The notes under the pieces were generated by a model. That model was not told where the DNA came from, searched no databases, and saw only the letters and a list, made by a program, of their open reading frames with translations. Source: Pseudoalteromonas shioyasakiensis (GTDB lineage Bacteria > Pseudomonadota > Gammaproteobacteria > Enterobacterales > Alteromonadaceae). Taken from it: DNA of 35,412 bases. Location: positions 1-35,412 of the forward strand of contig NZ_JAKEVM010000003.1 in the NCBI RefSeq assembly GCF_022398475.1, in the 5' to 3' direction. The position numbers and the translations under genes were made by a program. Positions 1-12,066 of this stretch are shown one piece after another. Within the stretch, counting starts at the first letter, position 1, and every line of letters starts with the position of its first letter.

Positions 1-50
1 ATGTTAATAAAATAGGAATAATTACCAATTTTTAGAACATTTACTTTAGA

Positions 51-2931
<2,881 letters not shown>

Positions 2932-2932
2932 C

Positions 2933-3715
2933 TTAACCCTTTATGGAAAATAATTGTTGAAAGTTTAGTGTAGTTTGTTTTGCCACTTCAGTAAATTCAC
3001 AGCCTTTTAAATCAGCAATTTGCTGACACACATAAGGAAGGTTCTGAGGTTCATTGCGACGAGACTTCGGTCTTGGTCTAATATTTCTTGGCATTAAAAA
3101 AGGCGCATCAGTCTCGATTAACAAGCGATCTAAAGGGATTGATGGCACTAAGGCTTGAAGTTGCTCACCACGGCGTTCATCGCAGACCCAGCCCGTAACA
3201 CCGATATAAAGCCCCATTGCTAGGTAACTTTGTAGCGCTTTTTCATCCCCCGTAAAGCAGTGCAATACGCCTCGTACTTTGAAGTCACTTAAAATTGCGA
3301 GCATATCTTCACTAGCATCTCGCTCATGCAAATACACTGGCATATTCAGCTGCTCAGCTAGCTGCAGTTGGCGTCTAAAAACGCTGCGCTGAACGTCCCG
3401 AGGAGAAAAGTCACGATTGTAATCGAGGCCACATTCACCAATAGCAACTACTTCCTGGTTTTGGCTAAGCGTTGTTAAGTGTTCTTCAAGGTGTTCGTCG
3501 GCGGTTTTTGCATCATGAGGGTGAACCCCCGCAGTGCAAAATTGCTTAAATTGTTTGGCGAGGTTAAGAGAGGCTTGGCTACTTTGCAGATCGCAGCCGA
3601 TAAGAAGCAGCTGCGTTACATTTGCCTCAGCGGCACGTTGTAACACAGCTTCATGAATATCATCAAATTGATGATTGCTTAAGTTGACGCCAGCATCAAC
3701 CAGCGAAATGCTCAT
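2933..3715 (-). CDS. tatD: TatD-family metal-dependent DNase
   Basis: A cytoplasmic amidohydrolase-fold nuclease (TIM barrel). E. coli TatD has been reported as a 3'-5' exonuclease acting in DNA repair, and it is not needed for Tat export despite its operon. Metal-binding and family motifs are present in order: VDAGVNL at the N-terminus, AGVHPHD, GECGLDYNRD, the His in YLHERDA, HCFTG and ETDAPFLMPRN near the C-terminus. The N-terminal motif has the GVNL form of E. coli TatD itself rather than the THCHL form of the YcfH/YjjV paralogues. The 260-residue length is normal. The start codon overlaps the stop of the upstream periplasmic-protein gene by one base, and the next gene begins one base after its stop, so translational coupling is likely. 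Confidence 0.95.
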   Translation of the reverse strand: MSISLVDAGVNLSNHQFDDIHEAVLQRAAEANVTQLLLIGCDLQSSQASLNLAKQFKQFCTAGVHPHDAKTADEHLEEHLTTLSQNQEVVAIGECGLDYNRDFSPRDVQRSVFRRQLQLAEQLNMPVYLHERDASEDMLAILSDFKVRGVLHCFTGDEKALQSYLAMGLYIGVTGWVCDERRGEQLQALVPSIPLDRLLIETDAPFLMPRNIRPRPKSRRNEPQNLPYVCQQIADLKGCEFTEVAKQTTLNFQQLFSIKG

Positions 3716-4254
3716 TAGTTAGTGCGCTTTACACGAATCGAACGGTTTTGGCCTTCAACTTTTAAAAGGAAAGAATTGAAAACGCCACGTTCAATAACCA
3801 CAACATCTTGTTTTTTTAGACGTAAGCTATCAGAGCCAACTTGACGCCATTGTTGACCATTATCAAGTTCGATGATGAGTTCACCGTAAGGGGCTTTTTT
3901 CACGCTTTTTACACTAGCGCTAATTTGGTCATCGTTTACTTTAGCAACTTCTTTATGCTCTAAACCAAAGTCTTCATTTTTTGTTCTTACGATTTGTTCA
4001 TTTGTTGCTCCTGCTGCGGCAACAGGTGCTGGGGAAGCAGCTGCAGCTGAGCTTGCAACAGGTTGTTCAATTTGTTTCTTTGTCGCAGGCTTTGATAGTG
4101 ATTTACCTGCCATCACGTTGTCGTAACAAAGTAAGCGGTTAAAATCATTTTCAACAAAAGTACAGGCTTGCAATGCTTGTAAGTTAACTTCGTTTGCTTG
4201 TGCAGTGCCAGTAATCGTTAACAGTGCAACGAATGGAATGAGTTGTTTTTTCAT
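3715..4254 (-). CDS. Uncharacterised periplasmic protein between tatC and tatD
   Basis: A 179-residue protein of unknown function. Residues 1-20 are a typical Sec signal peptide (positively charged start, hydrophobic core, AQA before the predicted cleavage at Asn21). The mature protein starts with a short motif containing Cys31 and Cys43, CTFVENDFNRLLCYDN, which could form a disulfide. It resembles the 'C..RL.CYD' motif at the start of VasI-type proteins, but nothing else here points to type VI secretion. An Ala/Pro-rich linker (about 65-85) follows, then a C-terminal domain (about 110-177) with LDNGQQWRQVGSDSLRLK and FLLKVEGQNRSIRVKR, which looks like a small beta domain. The gene abuts tatC (0 bases) and overlaps tatD by 1 base, so it belongs to the tat operon. 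Its role is unknown. Confidence 0.85.
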   Translation of the reverse strand: MKKQLIPFVALLTITGTAQANEVNLQALQACTFVENDFNRLLCYDNVMAGKSLSKPATKKQIEQPVASSAAAASPAPVAAAGATNEQIVRTKNEDFGLEHKEVAKVNDDQISASVKSVKKAPYGELIIELDNGQQWRQVGSDSLRLKKQDVVVIERGVFNSFLLKVEGQNRSIRVKRTN

Positions 4255-4995
4255 TTATTCCTCTGATTCCTGTTGAGGTTTGGCGGTATAAAATGCAGCC
4301 AAAATTAAACCTAATTCAAATAATAACAGCATGGGTAATGCTAGTAATGTTTGTGACAGTACATCAGGAGGTGTTAAAAACATGGCAACCACAAATACAC
4401 CTACCACGATATAAGGTCGTTTTTCTTTTAAACTTTTCGTTGTTGTTGCGCCACTCCAGCATAACAGCATGATGGCAACAGGTATTTCAAAGGCAATACC
4501 AAAAGCAAAAAATAGTTTTAAAGCAAAACTTAAGTAGCTACTAATATCAGGCGCTAATGTCATCATATCAGGGCCAGTGTTAGTGAAAAAACCTAAAATA
4601 ATAGGTAACACCACAAAGTAGCAAAATGCGATACCACTATAAAATAGCAAAATGCTAGAGGCCAAAATTGGCATTAGCATACGCTTTTCATGTTGATACA
4701 AGCCAGGTGCTATAAAACTCCAAACTTGGTGCAGTATCATAGGAATAGCAGCAAATAACGCCACAAATAAGGTGAGTTTAAACGGTGCAAAAAAAGGTGC
4801 CGTTACATCCGTTGCGATCATGGTGGCAGTGCTAGGCAAGTTTGCAATAAGTGGTGCTGCAACAAAGCTATATATATCGTTGGCAAAGTACACCAAGGCG
4901 ATAAATATTAGCAAAATGCTTAACAAAGCTTTCATGAGTCGATTTCGTAACTCAATTAAGTGGCCAACAAAGCCTGTGTGAGCTTGCTCGGTCAT
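4255..4995 (-). CDS. tatC: Sec-independent protein translocase subunit TatC
   Basis: TatC is the polytopic inner-membrane receptor of the twin-arginine pathway. It recognises RR signal peptides together with TatB. The 246-residue protein begins with the conserved cytoplasmic HLIELRNRLMKALL segment, whose Glu is part of the signal-peptide binding site. It then shows six hydrophobic helices. The conserved FLTPPDVLSQTLLALPMLLLFE stretch is near the C-terminus, around residues 205-227. It lies 50 bases downstream of tatB and directly abuts the small periplasmic-protein gene. Confidence 0.97.
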   Translation of the reverse strand: MTEQAHTGFVGHLIELRNRLMKALLSILLIFIALVYFANDIYSFVAAPLIANLPSTATMIATDVTAPFFAPFKLTLFVALFAAIPMILHQVWSFIAPGLYQHEKRMLMPILASSILLFYSGIAFCYFVVLPIILGFFTNTGPDMMTLAPDISSYLSFALKLFFAFGIAFEIPVAIMLLCWSGATTTKSLKEKRPYIVVGVFVVAMFLTPPDVLSQTLLALPMLLLFELGLILAAFYTAKPQQESEE

Positions 4996-5045
4996 AGTTT
5001 ACTATTCATCATCATTGTTATTGACCACAAAAGCAGAGATTAAAT

Positions 5046-5378
5046 TCACTTTTTTTCGTCATTATTGTTACTTTCTGCTTTTTCAGGCGTGTCTTTTTTG
5101 TAACTGTGGGTGACTGACTGAGCAGCCTTTTGAAGTTCGTTTACAGAGTCCTGCAGATCTGGAGATAGTTCTTGCAAGTTTTGTTGCTCTGCTTTTTTTA
5201 AGTTTTCGTGAAGCTCATGGATACGGAGTTCTTCGTTCACTTCTGCTTTCACTGAGTTGGCGACTGACTTTAAGGTTTTTACCCAGCGGCTAACCGTGCG
5301 AATTGCCACAGGCAAGCGCTCTGGGCCTAATACAATTAGACCCACGATCAGTACGACAACAAGTTCCCACATCCCCAT
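5046..5378 (-). CDS. tatB: Twin-arginine translocase subunit TatB
   Basis: TatB works with TatC in the substrate receptor complex. The single N-terminal membrane helix (MGMWELVVVLIVGLIVLGPERLP), the conserved Glu in the helix, the GPERLP hinge and the following amphipathic helix (VAIRTVSRWVKTLKSVANSV) are all present. The remainder is a charged, probably unstructured tail. At 110 residues it is shorter than E. coli TatB, with the difference in the tail, which varies widely in the family. It starts 5 bases after tatA ends. Confidence 0.95.
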   Translation of the reverse strand: MGMWELVVVLIVGLIVLGPERLPVAIRTVSRWVKTLKSVANSVKAEVNEELRIHELHENLKKAEQQNLQELSPDLQDSVNELQKAAQSVTHSYKKDTPEKAESNNNDEKK

Positions 5379-5383
5379 GTTGA

Positions 5384-5623
5384 TTAAGCCTTATGGTCGT
5401 CTTTGCTTTTCTCTACGGTTTCTTTGTTTTGCGTGTTAGAAGCTTGTTCTATTTGTTCGCTTTTAGCGCTAGCTTGGTCATCATCAGATACGGCTTTTTT
5501 AAAGCCTTTTACTGCGCTACCTAAATCACCGCCGATGCCACGAAGTTTTTTTGTGCCAAATAACAATACGATGATTGCCAAAATAATGATTAATTGCCAA
5601 ATACTGATACCACCAAAACCCAT
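5384..5623 (-). CDS. tatA: Twin-arginine translocase pore subunit TatA
   Basis: TatA oligomerises to let folded substrates cross the inner membrane. The 79-residue protein has the classical pattern: [20 protein letters not shown] membrane helix (Gln in the helix), the FGTKKL hinge, then an amphipathic helix containing [11 protein letters not shown] and an acidic, charged tail. It is the first gene of the tat part of the operon. A 76-base gap after ubiB contains a consensus-like -10 hexamer, so tatA may also have its own promoter. Confidence 0.97.
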   Translation of the reverse strand: MGFGGISIWQLIIILAIIVLLFGTKKLRGIGGDLGSAVKGFKKAVSDDDQASAKSEQIEQASNTQNKETVEKSKDDHKA

Positions 5624-5666
5624 GGGTTACTCCGTTTTTTCAAATTTATCGAATAGACTTGTCTCG

Positions 5667-5672
5667 ATTATA
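5667..5672 (-). promoter_or_regulatory. Possible internal promoter -10 box upstream of tatA
   Basis: On the minus strand this is a perfect TATAAT, about 45 bases before the tatA start, in the 76-base gap after ubiB. The expected -35 hexamer 17 bases upstream (AGTGCT) is poor, so this is a tentative call based only on the -10 match and the unusually wide gap. Confidence 0.35.
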
Positions 5673-5699
5673 CTCACCAAAACATAAATAGCACTTAGT

Positions 5700-7301
5700 T
5701 TATGCGCTACGCCATGCTGCAATAAAGCCTGCTACAGCAAAGCCTGCGGTAATTGCAGTGGCAACTAAGTCATGCTGCAAATAACATAAGCCTGAAACAA
5801 TCAAGCAGCTGCCAGCAAAGATGCTGAGTAACAAAGGTTTAGCAGATTGCGGCGCTGGCAATTGTACAGGTTGTTGTTGACGCTTTAAGTTTTGATAAAT
5901 TAAATCAGGTAATTCAGGCATTTTTTCTGCCCAAAATGGCAAGTTCGCATACATTTTTTTCATTACTGCAAGCGGACCAACTTGTTCTTTGACCCAATCT
6001 TCTAGAAAAGGTTTAGCGGTTTTCCATAAATCAAGCTGCGGATACAGTTGTCTGCCAAGGCCTTCAACATACAACAGCGTCTTTTGCAGTAACACTAATT
6101 GCGGTTGAACTTGCATATTAAAGCGACGAGCCGTATTAAACAGGTTGACTAACACATGGCCAAACGAGATTTCGGCCAGTGGTTTATTGAAAATTGGCTC
6201 ACACACAGTACGAATGGCAAACTCAAACTCTTCAATGCTGGTATCGGCGGGTACCCAGCCAGAATCAACGTGTAGTTGTGCTACTTGGCGGTAATCACGG
6301 TTAAAAAAGGCAATAAAGTTTTCTGCTAAATAGCGCTTATCTTCACGATTAAGGGTGCCTACAATACCGCAATCAATACCGATATATTTTGGGTTATGAG
6401 GGTTTTCGCGAGAAACGAAAATATTACCTGGGTGCATATCAGCGTGGAAGAAACTATCACGGAATACTTGTGTGAAAAATACTTCGACACCGCGCTCAGC
6501 TAGCAGCTGCATATTGGTATTTTGTGCCAGCAATGCGTCGGTATCTGATACCGGAATACCGTAAATGCGCTCCATTACTAATACGTTACTGCGGCTGTAA
6601 TCGCTGTAAACAAAAGGAATGTAGAGCGAATCTGAGTCTTCAAAGTTACGGCGTAGCTGAATCGCATTCGCCCCTTCGCGCATTAGGTCGAGCTCATCGA
6701 GCAAGGTTTTTTTGTACTCGTTTACTACCTCAATAGGGCGTAAACGTTTGGCTTCTTTTAATAGCTTAGCAACTAAGCGCGCGACTTTTTGCATTAGCAT
6801 TAAGTCGGCATCAATTTGCTCTTTAATGTTAGGGCGAATGACTTTAATTACCACATCTTGTGGTGCGCCATGCTCATCAATTAAGGTTGCCGTGTGAACT
6901 TGTGCAATCGAGGCTGATGCTAAAGGTGTTTGCGAAAAATCACTAAACAATTCACTAATATCATTAATACCCAGCGCTTTTTCGATAAGCTGCTGGGCAA
7001 GTTCACCTTCAAAAGGTTCAACCTGATCTTGTAGTAGTGCAAGCTCTAATGCGACATCATGAGGGAGTAAATCACGGCGTGTTGAAAGCATTTGGCCAAA
7101 CTTGATCCATACAGGGCCAAGCTCTTGCAGAGCAAGTCGTAAGCGCATACCTGCAGGTTTATCTTTATGTTGGTTACGTAACCAAAATAAGCTGCCACGG
7201 GCGAGTTTGGCAAACCAAGGCACTCGTTTACGTGGAATTAATTCGTCTAAGCCATAGCTCAGTAGGGTTTTAGTGATGTAATAAAGACGAGCAGACGACA
7301 C
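5700..7301 (-). CDS. ubiB: UbiB, atypical kinase/ATPase for ubiquinone biosynthesis
   Basis: A member of the ABC1/ADCK/UbiB atypical kinase family that supports coenzyme Q synthesis at the membrane. The N-terminal [15 protein letters not shown] and the signature KxGQ motif ([16 protein letters not shown]) are clear. The alanine-rich nucleotide loop ([11 protein letters not shown]), the [10 protein letters not shown] catalytic segment and the GIDCGIVG metal-binding segment follow. Two hydrophobic helices end the protein (about residues 487-530), as expected for bacterial UbiB. The 533-residue length is close to that of E. coli UbiB (546). It lies 17 bases downstream of ubiJ in the conserved ubiE-ubiJ-ubiB order. 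Confidence 0.97.
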   Translation of the reverse strand: MSSARLYYITKTLLSYGLDELIPRKRVPWFAKLARGSLFWLRNQHKDKPAGMRLRLALQELGPVWIKFGQMLSTRRDLLPHDVALELALLQDQVEPFEGELAQQLIEKALGINDISELFSDFSQTPLASASIAQVHTATLIDEHGAPQDVVIKVIRPNIKEQIDADLMLMQKVARLVAKLLKEAKRLRPIEVVNEYKKTLLDELDLMREGANAIQLRRNFEDSDSLYIPFVYSDYSRSNVLVMERIYGIPVSDTDALLAQNTNMQLLAERGVEVFFTQVFRDSFFHADMHPGNIFVSRENPHNPKYIGIDCGIVGTLNREDKRYLAENFIAFFNRDYRQVAQLHVDSGWVPADTSIEEFEFAIRTVCEPIFNKPLAEISFGHVLVNLFNTARRFNMQVQPQLVLLQKTLLYVEGLGRQLYPQLDLWKTAKPFLEDWVKEQVGPLAVMKKMYANLPFWAEKMPELPDLIYQNLKRQQQPVQLPAPQSAKPLLLSIFAGSCLIVSGLCYLQHDLVATAITAGFAVAGFIAAWRSA

Positions 7302-7318
7302 ACAAGTTCCTTAGCGCA

Positions 7319-7924
7319 TTAGCGAGACTGTAACAGCGCGTTAATTCGCATCTCTAATTGAGATACTTGGCTTTTTAATTGGCGGTTTTGCTGTTTAAAT
7401 TCAGCAAGCTCAAGCGGGTGTATAGTCACTGCTAACTCATCTTGGCAAAGCGTTGTTAAGGTGTTTTCTAACTTACTTTTCGTTTGTGAGCCACGACGTT
7501 TTAAAGCTTGAATAGAGAGCCACAACTGTTGCGCTGGGGCATCGCCAATGTACCGAGAAAAATGTTCTGGCCAATCAATATCAAGCTCAGCAAAGGCATT
7601 ACTGAAACCTTGTGCAAGATTTAAATCGCCTTGTAAGTCGAGCTTATCTTGGCGAATGAGTTGCGTGAGCATTGATGGATCTTTAAGCGCCAACAAGGTG
7701 TCGATATCGGCGCTGATCATGCAATCAAAACTACGCTCTTGCGTACTGTATAAGTGAATTTGCTCGTCGCTGTAAACACACAAAATTGACTGTTGCCAAT
7801 CACGTATCTCAATCAACAGCTGTTTATCAGCAATTGCAGCAAGCTTACCCTTTAACTGAGGGTCTAACTGCAGCAGTTGATTAATGATTCGTTCGACTAG
7901 TGATAACAGAGCGTTTGCTAACAT
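7319..7924 (-). CDS. ubiJ: UbiJ, SCP2-domain accessory factor for ubiquinone biosynthesis
   Basis: UbiJ is a non-catalytic lipid-binding component of the soluble Ubi complex that carries ubiquinone intermediates. The 201-residue protein has an N-terminal SCP2-like domain (about 15-110; includes the CMISADIDTLLALKD and DKLDLQGDLNLAQGF segments). A C-terminal coiled coil (about 165-200, LAEFKQQNRQLKSQVSQLE) follows. Size, coiled coil and position between ubiE and ubiB all fit UbiJ (formerly YigP). It starts 28 bases after ubiE. Confidence 0.94.
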   Translation of the reverse strand: MLANALLSLVERIINQLLQLDPQLKGKLAAIADKQLLIEIRDWQQSILCVYSDEQIHLYSTQERSFDCMISADIDTLLALKDPSMLTQLIRQDKLDLQGDLNLAQGFSNAFAELDIDWPEHFSRYIGDAPAQQLWLSIQALKRRGSQTKSKLENTLTTLCQDELAVTIHPLELAEFKQQNRQLKSQVSQLEMRINALLQSR

Positions 7925-7952
7925 CGCGTTACCTACTTAATTTACAGAATTT

Positions 7953-8708
7953 TTAGTATTTAAAACCACGGTGAAGGGCAACAATACCGCCAGTAAGGTT
8001 TTGATAACTGGTTTGTTCAAAACCTGCATCTTCCATCATGCCTTTTAATGTTTCTTGATCTGGATGCATACGGATTGATTCAGCAAGATATTGATAAGAC
8101 TCGCCATCATTCGCAACCAGCTCACCCATCTTAGGTAAGATATTAAATGAGTAGAAATCGTAGGCTTTGCTTAATATTTCTTGTTCTGGTTTTGAGAACT
8201 CAAGCACGAGTAAACGGCCACCAGGCTTAAGAATACGATACATTGAACGCAGAGCTTTATCTTTATCGGTCACGTTACGAAGACCAAAGGCAATCGTAAT
8301 TAAGTCGAAGCTGTTATCAGGAAATGGTAATGCTTCTGCATTCATTTGAACATATTCGATATTGCCAACACGACCAAGGTTACGAAGTTTCTCACGGCCA
8401 ACTTTCAGCATTGAAGAGTTAATATCGCCTAAGATAACCTGACCGGTTTCACCCACTAACTGACTAAATTTAGCGGTTAAATCACCTGTACCGCCGGCAA
8501 GATCTAATACATAGTGACCTTTGCGAACACCTGAACTTGCAATAGTTTGGCGTTTCCATAAACGATGAATACCGAACGACATAAGATCATTCATTACGTC
8601 ATACTTTGCAGCGACTGAGTGGAATACATCTGCAACCATTGATGCTTTGTCGTTTTCAGCAACGGTTTTATAGCCAAAATGCGTGGTCTTTTCTTGATTC
8701 TCGTTCAT
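7953..8708 (-). CDS. ubiE: Ubiquinone/menaquinone C-methyltransferase UbiE
   Basis: A SAM-dependent methyltransferase that adds the C-methyl group to demethoxy-ubiquinol and, where present, demethylmenaquinol. The 251-residue protein carries the UbiE signature [22 protein letters not shown] near the N-terminus, the SAM-binding [11 protein letters not shown] (motif I), and the second family signature in [17 protein letters not shown]. It ends with [12 protein letters not shown], nearly identical in form to E. coli UbiE. It is the first gene of the block ubiE-ubiJ-ubiB-tatABC. The 121-base gap upstream should hold the main promoter, though no hexamer pair stands out. Confidence 0.97.
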   Translation of the reverse strand: MNENQEKTTHFGYKTVAENDKASMVADVFHSVAAKYDVMNDLMSFGIHRLWKRQTIASSGVRKGHYVLDLAGGTGDLTAKFSQLVGETGQVILGDINSSMLKVGREKLRNLGRVGNIEYVQMNAEALPFPDNSFDLITIAFGLRNVTDKDKALRSMYRILKPGGRLLVLEFSKPEQEILSKAYDFYSFNILPKMGELVANDGESYQYLAESIRMHPDQETLKGMMEDAGFEQTSYQNLTGGIVALHRGFKY

Positions 8709-8829
8709 GATTAATCTCTATCGTGGCAATAAAGACTAGTGTACTTGATTGTAGCTGTGGGGTGCAATTTGATTATAACTAAATCATCAGATTAGCGTGG
8801 CTTTTCATGACTTAGCGCAGTTTTGAACT

Positions 8830-9834
8830 TTATTGGCCGGCAATAAAACTACTTTGTCCAAGTGACTTGGCTTTAGCGGCAGCTAAAGAGGCTTTACGGG
8901 CTAAGCTGTTAAAGCCGCCATCGCCTTCATGTTTAGCGATACCTAGGGCCAGGGTGATAGCAGGAAGTTTGGTGCCATTTTTTGAGCTGACAAAGCGCAG
9001 CTTTTCTACGCCATTTCGTACTTTTTCGGCAATTAAGTTTGCAGTTTCAGGCTCTATATCAGCAAGTAAGATGGTAAATTCATCTTTACTCGTGCGCCCA
9101 GGTAAACCGCTTTCTTGTACGTATTTTTGCACTTGCTTGGCGACTTTATTTAAAATGACCTCACCAATGACATCGCCATAGTTTTCAATAAAATGGTTTA
9201 AGTTCTCAATGTGAATAGAGATAGCACAAACCGCTTTATTTTGGCCAACCCAAAGTTGGGTTTGTTGATTCAAGTAATGGCGCTTATATAAGCCTGTTTG
9301 TTGGTCGGTAATGTGTTGTTTGCGTAATTGAGTGAGTTGTTTTTGGGTTTTTTCTTGCAGTGATTTGGCTTTTGCTATTTCTTGCTTAAATTGACGGTGC
9401 TGGTTGAGCAGCACTTCTGATTGCTTACTGAGCATTTTTAATGCGTGACGCGTTTGCTCAATATTGTTTTCATCGATTGAATGCACACAGTCACTAACTT
9501 GATCTGCAAAGCGCACAATATTTTGTTCGTTATTGCTAGCATTACGTGAAAGAGTGTTAATTACTGAGTCAACGTTGCGAACAATGGCGGTTTTCATTTT
9601 ATGGCCTTGCTCTATAAAATCGAAATAAAGCTGTTCTACATAGACACAATCGATGGTTTTTCTTTGTGCGATGGCACGGTCAATAGCGGCGTTAAGTTTT
9701 GGATTAGACTGGCTGACGTAGGTGTAAACAACTTGGTAGTTAAGTGGTGACGGCGGTAATGCATGATGTTCTAAAAAGATACATACCTTTGTCATTTTTT
9801 CTTGAGCAATAGCCATGGGATCATGGAACATCAT
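8830..9834 (-). CDS. Degenerate GGDEF-domain protein, probably catalytically inactive
   Basis: A 334-residue protein with no membrane segment or signal peptide. Residues 1-135 are predominantly helical. A coiled coil (about 130-170) follows, then a GGDEF-fold domain from about 175 (DQQTGLYKRHYLNQQ). The catalytic motif reads SKDEF at 249-253 instead of GG(D/E)EF, and the usual DIDxFKxxND metal/substrate motif reads HIENLNHFIENYGD. Both losses argue against diguanylate cyclase activity; a GTP- or c-di-GMP-binding or protein-interaction role is possible. Either of two adjacent Met codons could be the start. It is transcribed toward ubiE, 121 bases away, so it may or may not share a transcript. 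No phosphodiesterase (EAL) domain is attached. Confidence 0.85.
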   Translation of the reverse strand: MMFHDPMAIAQEKMTKVCIFLEHHALPPSPLNYQVVYTYVSQSNPKLNAAIDRAIAQRKTIDCVYVEQLYFDFIEQGHKMKTAIVRNVDSVINTLSRNASNNEQNIVRFADQVSDCVHSIDENNIEQTRHALKMLSKQSEVLLNQHRQFKQEIAKAKSLQEKTQKQLTQLRKQHITDQQTGLYKRHYLNQQTQLWVGQNKAVCAISIHIENLNHFIENYGDVIGEVILNKVAKQVQKYVQESGLPGRTSKDEFTILLADIEPETANLIAEKVRNGVEKLRFVSSKNGTKLPAITLALGIAKHEGDGGFNSLARKASLAAAKAKSLGQSSFIAGQ

Positions 9835-10175
9835 TTTTCAATACCACTAAATACGCATATCAACCAATTAATCATCTCTTCCGTAAAGTTTATTTGCTTC
9901 CAAGCATAAATACTGAGTCTACAGTAATCTGTAATCAGTCTATTTAAAAGCAAAATCGCTAATTTTGGAACTTAAATTTGTTTCGTTTGTGTCTATTAGC
10001 TGATTTTCTCAACAACTTTAACAAGTGTAATTAAAAATTGCTTAAACCTTGCTCATTCTTATTTACACAACGCTGTTAATTTGAGCGTATTTAACCTGAG
10101 CTTGGTCGCATTTGCTTGGGTTTTAGCCAGTGCTGCGCTACTTTAGCGATACTGATTAAAACTAAAAAGAATGCT
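9835..10175. other. Intergenic region between divergent genes, no gene seen
   Basis: This AT-rich spacer separates the degenerate GGDEF gene (minus) from the DUF885 gene (plus). It should contain both promoters. I see one imperfect nested dyad at 9912-9939 (ACTGA...TCAGT around ACAG-TAAT-CTGT), too weak to name. A TTG-initiated extension of the DUF885 frame from 10116 is open but lacks signal-peptide features and is not favoured. Confidence 0.5.
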
Positions 10176-11954
10176 ATGAAACAAACACTGTCGCGAACTT
10201 TAAACCGTTCTGTTATTGCGGTTGCTTTAGCTTGTACTTTAAGCGCTTGCCAAGTAACAAATATTGATGCTGATCAGCAATTTACTCAAGTAGCCGAAAA
10301 TATTGTTAATTACCGCCAAAGCATCAGCCCATATGGTAAAGAAAATGGCGTTGATGGTTATTTATTAGAAAATCTATCGGCTGAATTTTTAGAACAAAAA
10401 TACAAGAAGAATACTGAGTTACTTGCCGAGCTAGACGCTATCGACCGTGATAAGTTATCGGAAGAAAACCGCATTAACCTGACTATTTTGCGTGGCCAAG
10501 TGCAAAATAGTGTCGATGAATATGTGTTTAATGCGCACTATATGCCGCTGACATCTGAGTATGGCTTCCATTCTAGCCTATCATTTATGATATCAAGCTC
10601 AGATTACACAAAACCACAAGATTACCAGCTATATCTTGCTAAATTACAGCAAATTCCCCGCTATTTTTCGCAAAATATCGGCTGGATGCGTAAAGGTCTT
10701 GAAGTGGGTTTAACCCAACCAAAGGCTGTTTTAGAAGGCTATCAAGACTCAATCACGGCTTATATTGTTGATGATGCGACACAGTCTGAATTTTACAAAC
10801 CATTTTTAAATAACACGGCAGGTTTAAGTGATAGCGAGTTTGCAGCGCTACAAAAGCAAGCGCAAACCATTATCAAAGAACAAGTTATTCCGGCATATCA
10901 AGGTTACTTAACTTTCTTTAACAATGAGTATCAACCGGGTGCACGTACAGATATTGGTATTTCAAGTACACCGAATGGCAAAGCGTTTTACGAAAATCGC
11001 GCTAAGTACTACACCACCACAGATATGACGCCAAAAGAAATCCATGAGCTGGGTTTACAAGAAGTTGCGCGTATTCGTGCAGAAATGGAAAAAATTATTG
11101 AGAAAGTAGGCTTTGAAGGCTCGTTTGCTGATTTTGTGCACTTTTTACGTACTGATCCGCAATTTTACGCAAAAACACCAAAAGATTTACTAAAAGAAGC
11201 GTCTTACATCGCCAAGAAAATGGATGCGCAGTTACCTAAGTTATTCCACACCTTGCCAAGAATGCCGTACGGTGTTGCGCCAGTGCCAGAGAGTATTGCC
11301 CCTAAATATACAACCGGCCGTTACTCAGGTTCTCGCCGTGATGACCAAGCAGGTTATTACTGGGTTAATACTTATGCGCTAGATAAGCGCCCGTTGTATG
11401 TTCTTGAAGCATTAACTTTACACGAAGCTGTACCAGGGCATCATTTACAAATCTCGCTAAATGCAGAACTTGAGTCATTACCAAGTTATCGCCGTAATGC
11501 ATATTTGTCGGCATTTGGTGAAGGTTGGGGCTTATATTCGGAGTTTTTAGGTATCGAGGCGGGCTTTTATCAAGACCCATACAGTGATTTTGGTCGTTTA
11601 ACCTATGAAATGTGGCGTGCAGCACGTTTAGTAGTTGATACAGGTATGCATATGTATGGCTGGAGCCGCGAACGCGCAATGAAGTTTATGAGCGAAAACA
11701 CCGCGCTTTCATTACACAACGTGAAGACCGAAACTGACCGTTATATTTCATGGCCTGCACAAGCGTTGTCATACAAAATTGGTGAGCTAACAATTAAACG
11801 TTTACGCCACGAAGCTGAGCAAGCACTTGGTCAAGATTTCGATATTCGCGAATTCCACCATCAAATATTACGTCATGGCTCAGTGCCAATGTCAGTGCTT
11901 GAAGAGCAAATTCAACTTTATATTAAAGCTGAATTAGCCAAACGAGCAGCATAG
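10176..11954 (+). CDS. DUF885 family lipoprotein, putative zinc peptidase
   Basis: A 592-residue protein of the DUF885 family, whose members resemble metallopeptidases. The start at 10176 is chosen because it gives a clean lipoprotein signal peptide ending in the lipobox LSAC with Cys25; position +2 is Gln, consistent with outer-membrane sorting. The zinc-binding motif HEAVPGHH begins at residue 416, and a conserved AFGEGWGLYSE segment follows that would supply the third ligand. The body is mostly helical as in this family. The substrate is unknown; peptide hydrolysis in the periplasm is inferred. It is a single-gene unit followed by a strong terminator. Confidence 0.9.
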   Translation: MKQTLSRTLNRSVIAVALACTLSACQVTNIDADQQFTQVAENIVNYRQSISPYGKENGVDGYLLENLSAEFLEQKYKKNTELLAELDAIDRDKLSEENRINLTILRGQVQNSVDEYVFNAHYMPLTSEYGFHSSLSFMISSSDYTKPQDYQLYLAKLQQIPRYFSQNIGWMRKGLEVGLTQPKAVLEGYQDSITAYIVDDATQSEFYKPFLNNTAGLSDSEFAALQKQAQTIIKEQVIPAYQGYLTFFNNEYQPGARTDIGISSTPNGKAFYENRAKYYTTTDMTPKEIHELGLQEVARIRAEMEKIIEKVGFEGSFADFVHFLRTDPQFYAKTPKDLLKEASYIAKKMDAQLPKLFHTLPRMPYGVAPVPESIAPKYTTGRYSGSRRDDQAGYYWVNTYALDKRPLYVLEALTLHEAVPGHHLQISLNAELESLPSYRRNAYLSAFGEGWGLYSEFLGIEAGFYQDPYSDFGRLTYEMWRAARLVVDTGMHMYGWSRERAMKFMSENTALSLHNVKTETDRYISWPAQALSYKIGELTIKRLRHEAEQALGQDFDIREFHHQILRHGSVPMSVLEEQIQLYIKAELAKRAA

Positions 11955-11970
11955 CGGCATAAAAGAAACG

Positions 11971-12000
11971 AAAAGGCGTGACTTACATCACGCCTTTTTT
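11971..12000 (+). terminator. Rho-independent terminator after the DUF885 gene
   Basis: A perfect 9-bp stem AAGGCGTGA / TCACGCCTT (11973-11981 and 11988-11996) with loop CTTACA is followed by a run of T. It lies 17 bases after the stop codon. Confidence 0.93.
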
Positions 12001-12066
12001 GTTTATTGCACGTAATATAAACACCTTATATGCTTTGAAGGATGTCATTTCACAAAGGGGCCTTGG

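Noticed and set aside
3715..4254. The periplasmic protein as a type VI secretion component (VasI)
   Set aside because: Only a short cysteine motif is alike, and no type VI genes are nearby.
10116..10175. A 20-residue N-terminal extension of the DUF885 protein from a TTG codon
   Set aside because: It would bury the lipoprotein signal peptide that begins at 10176.
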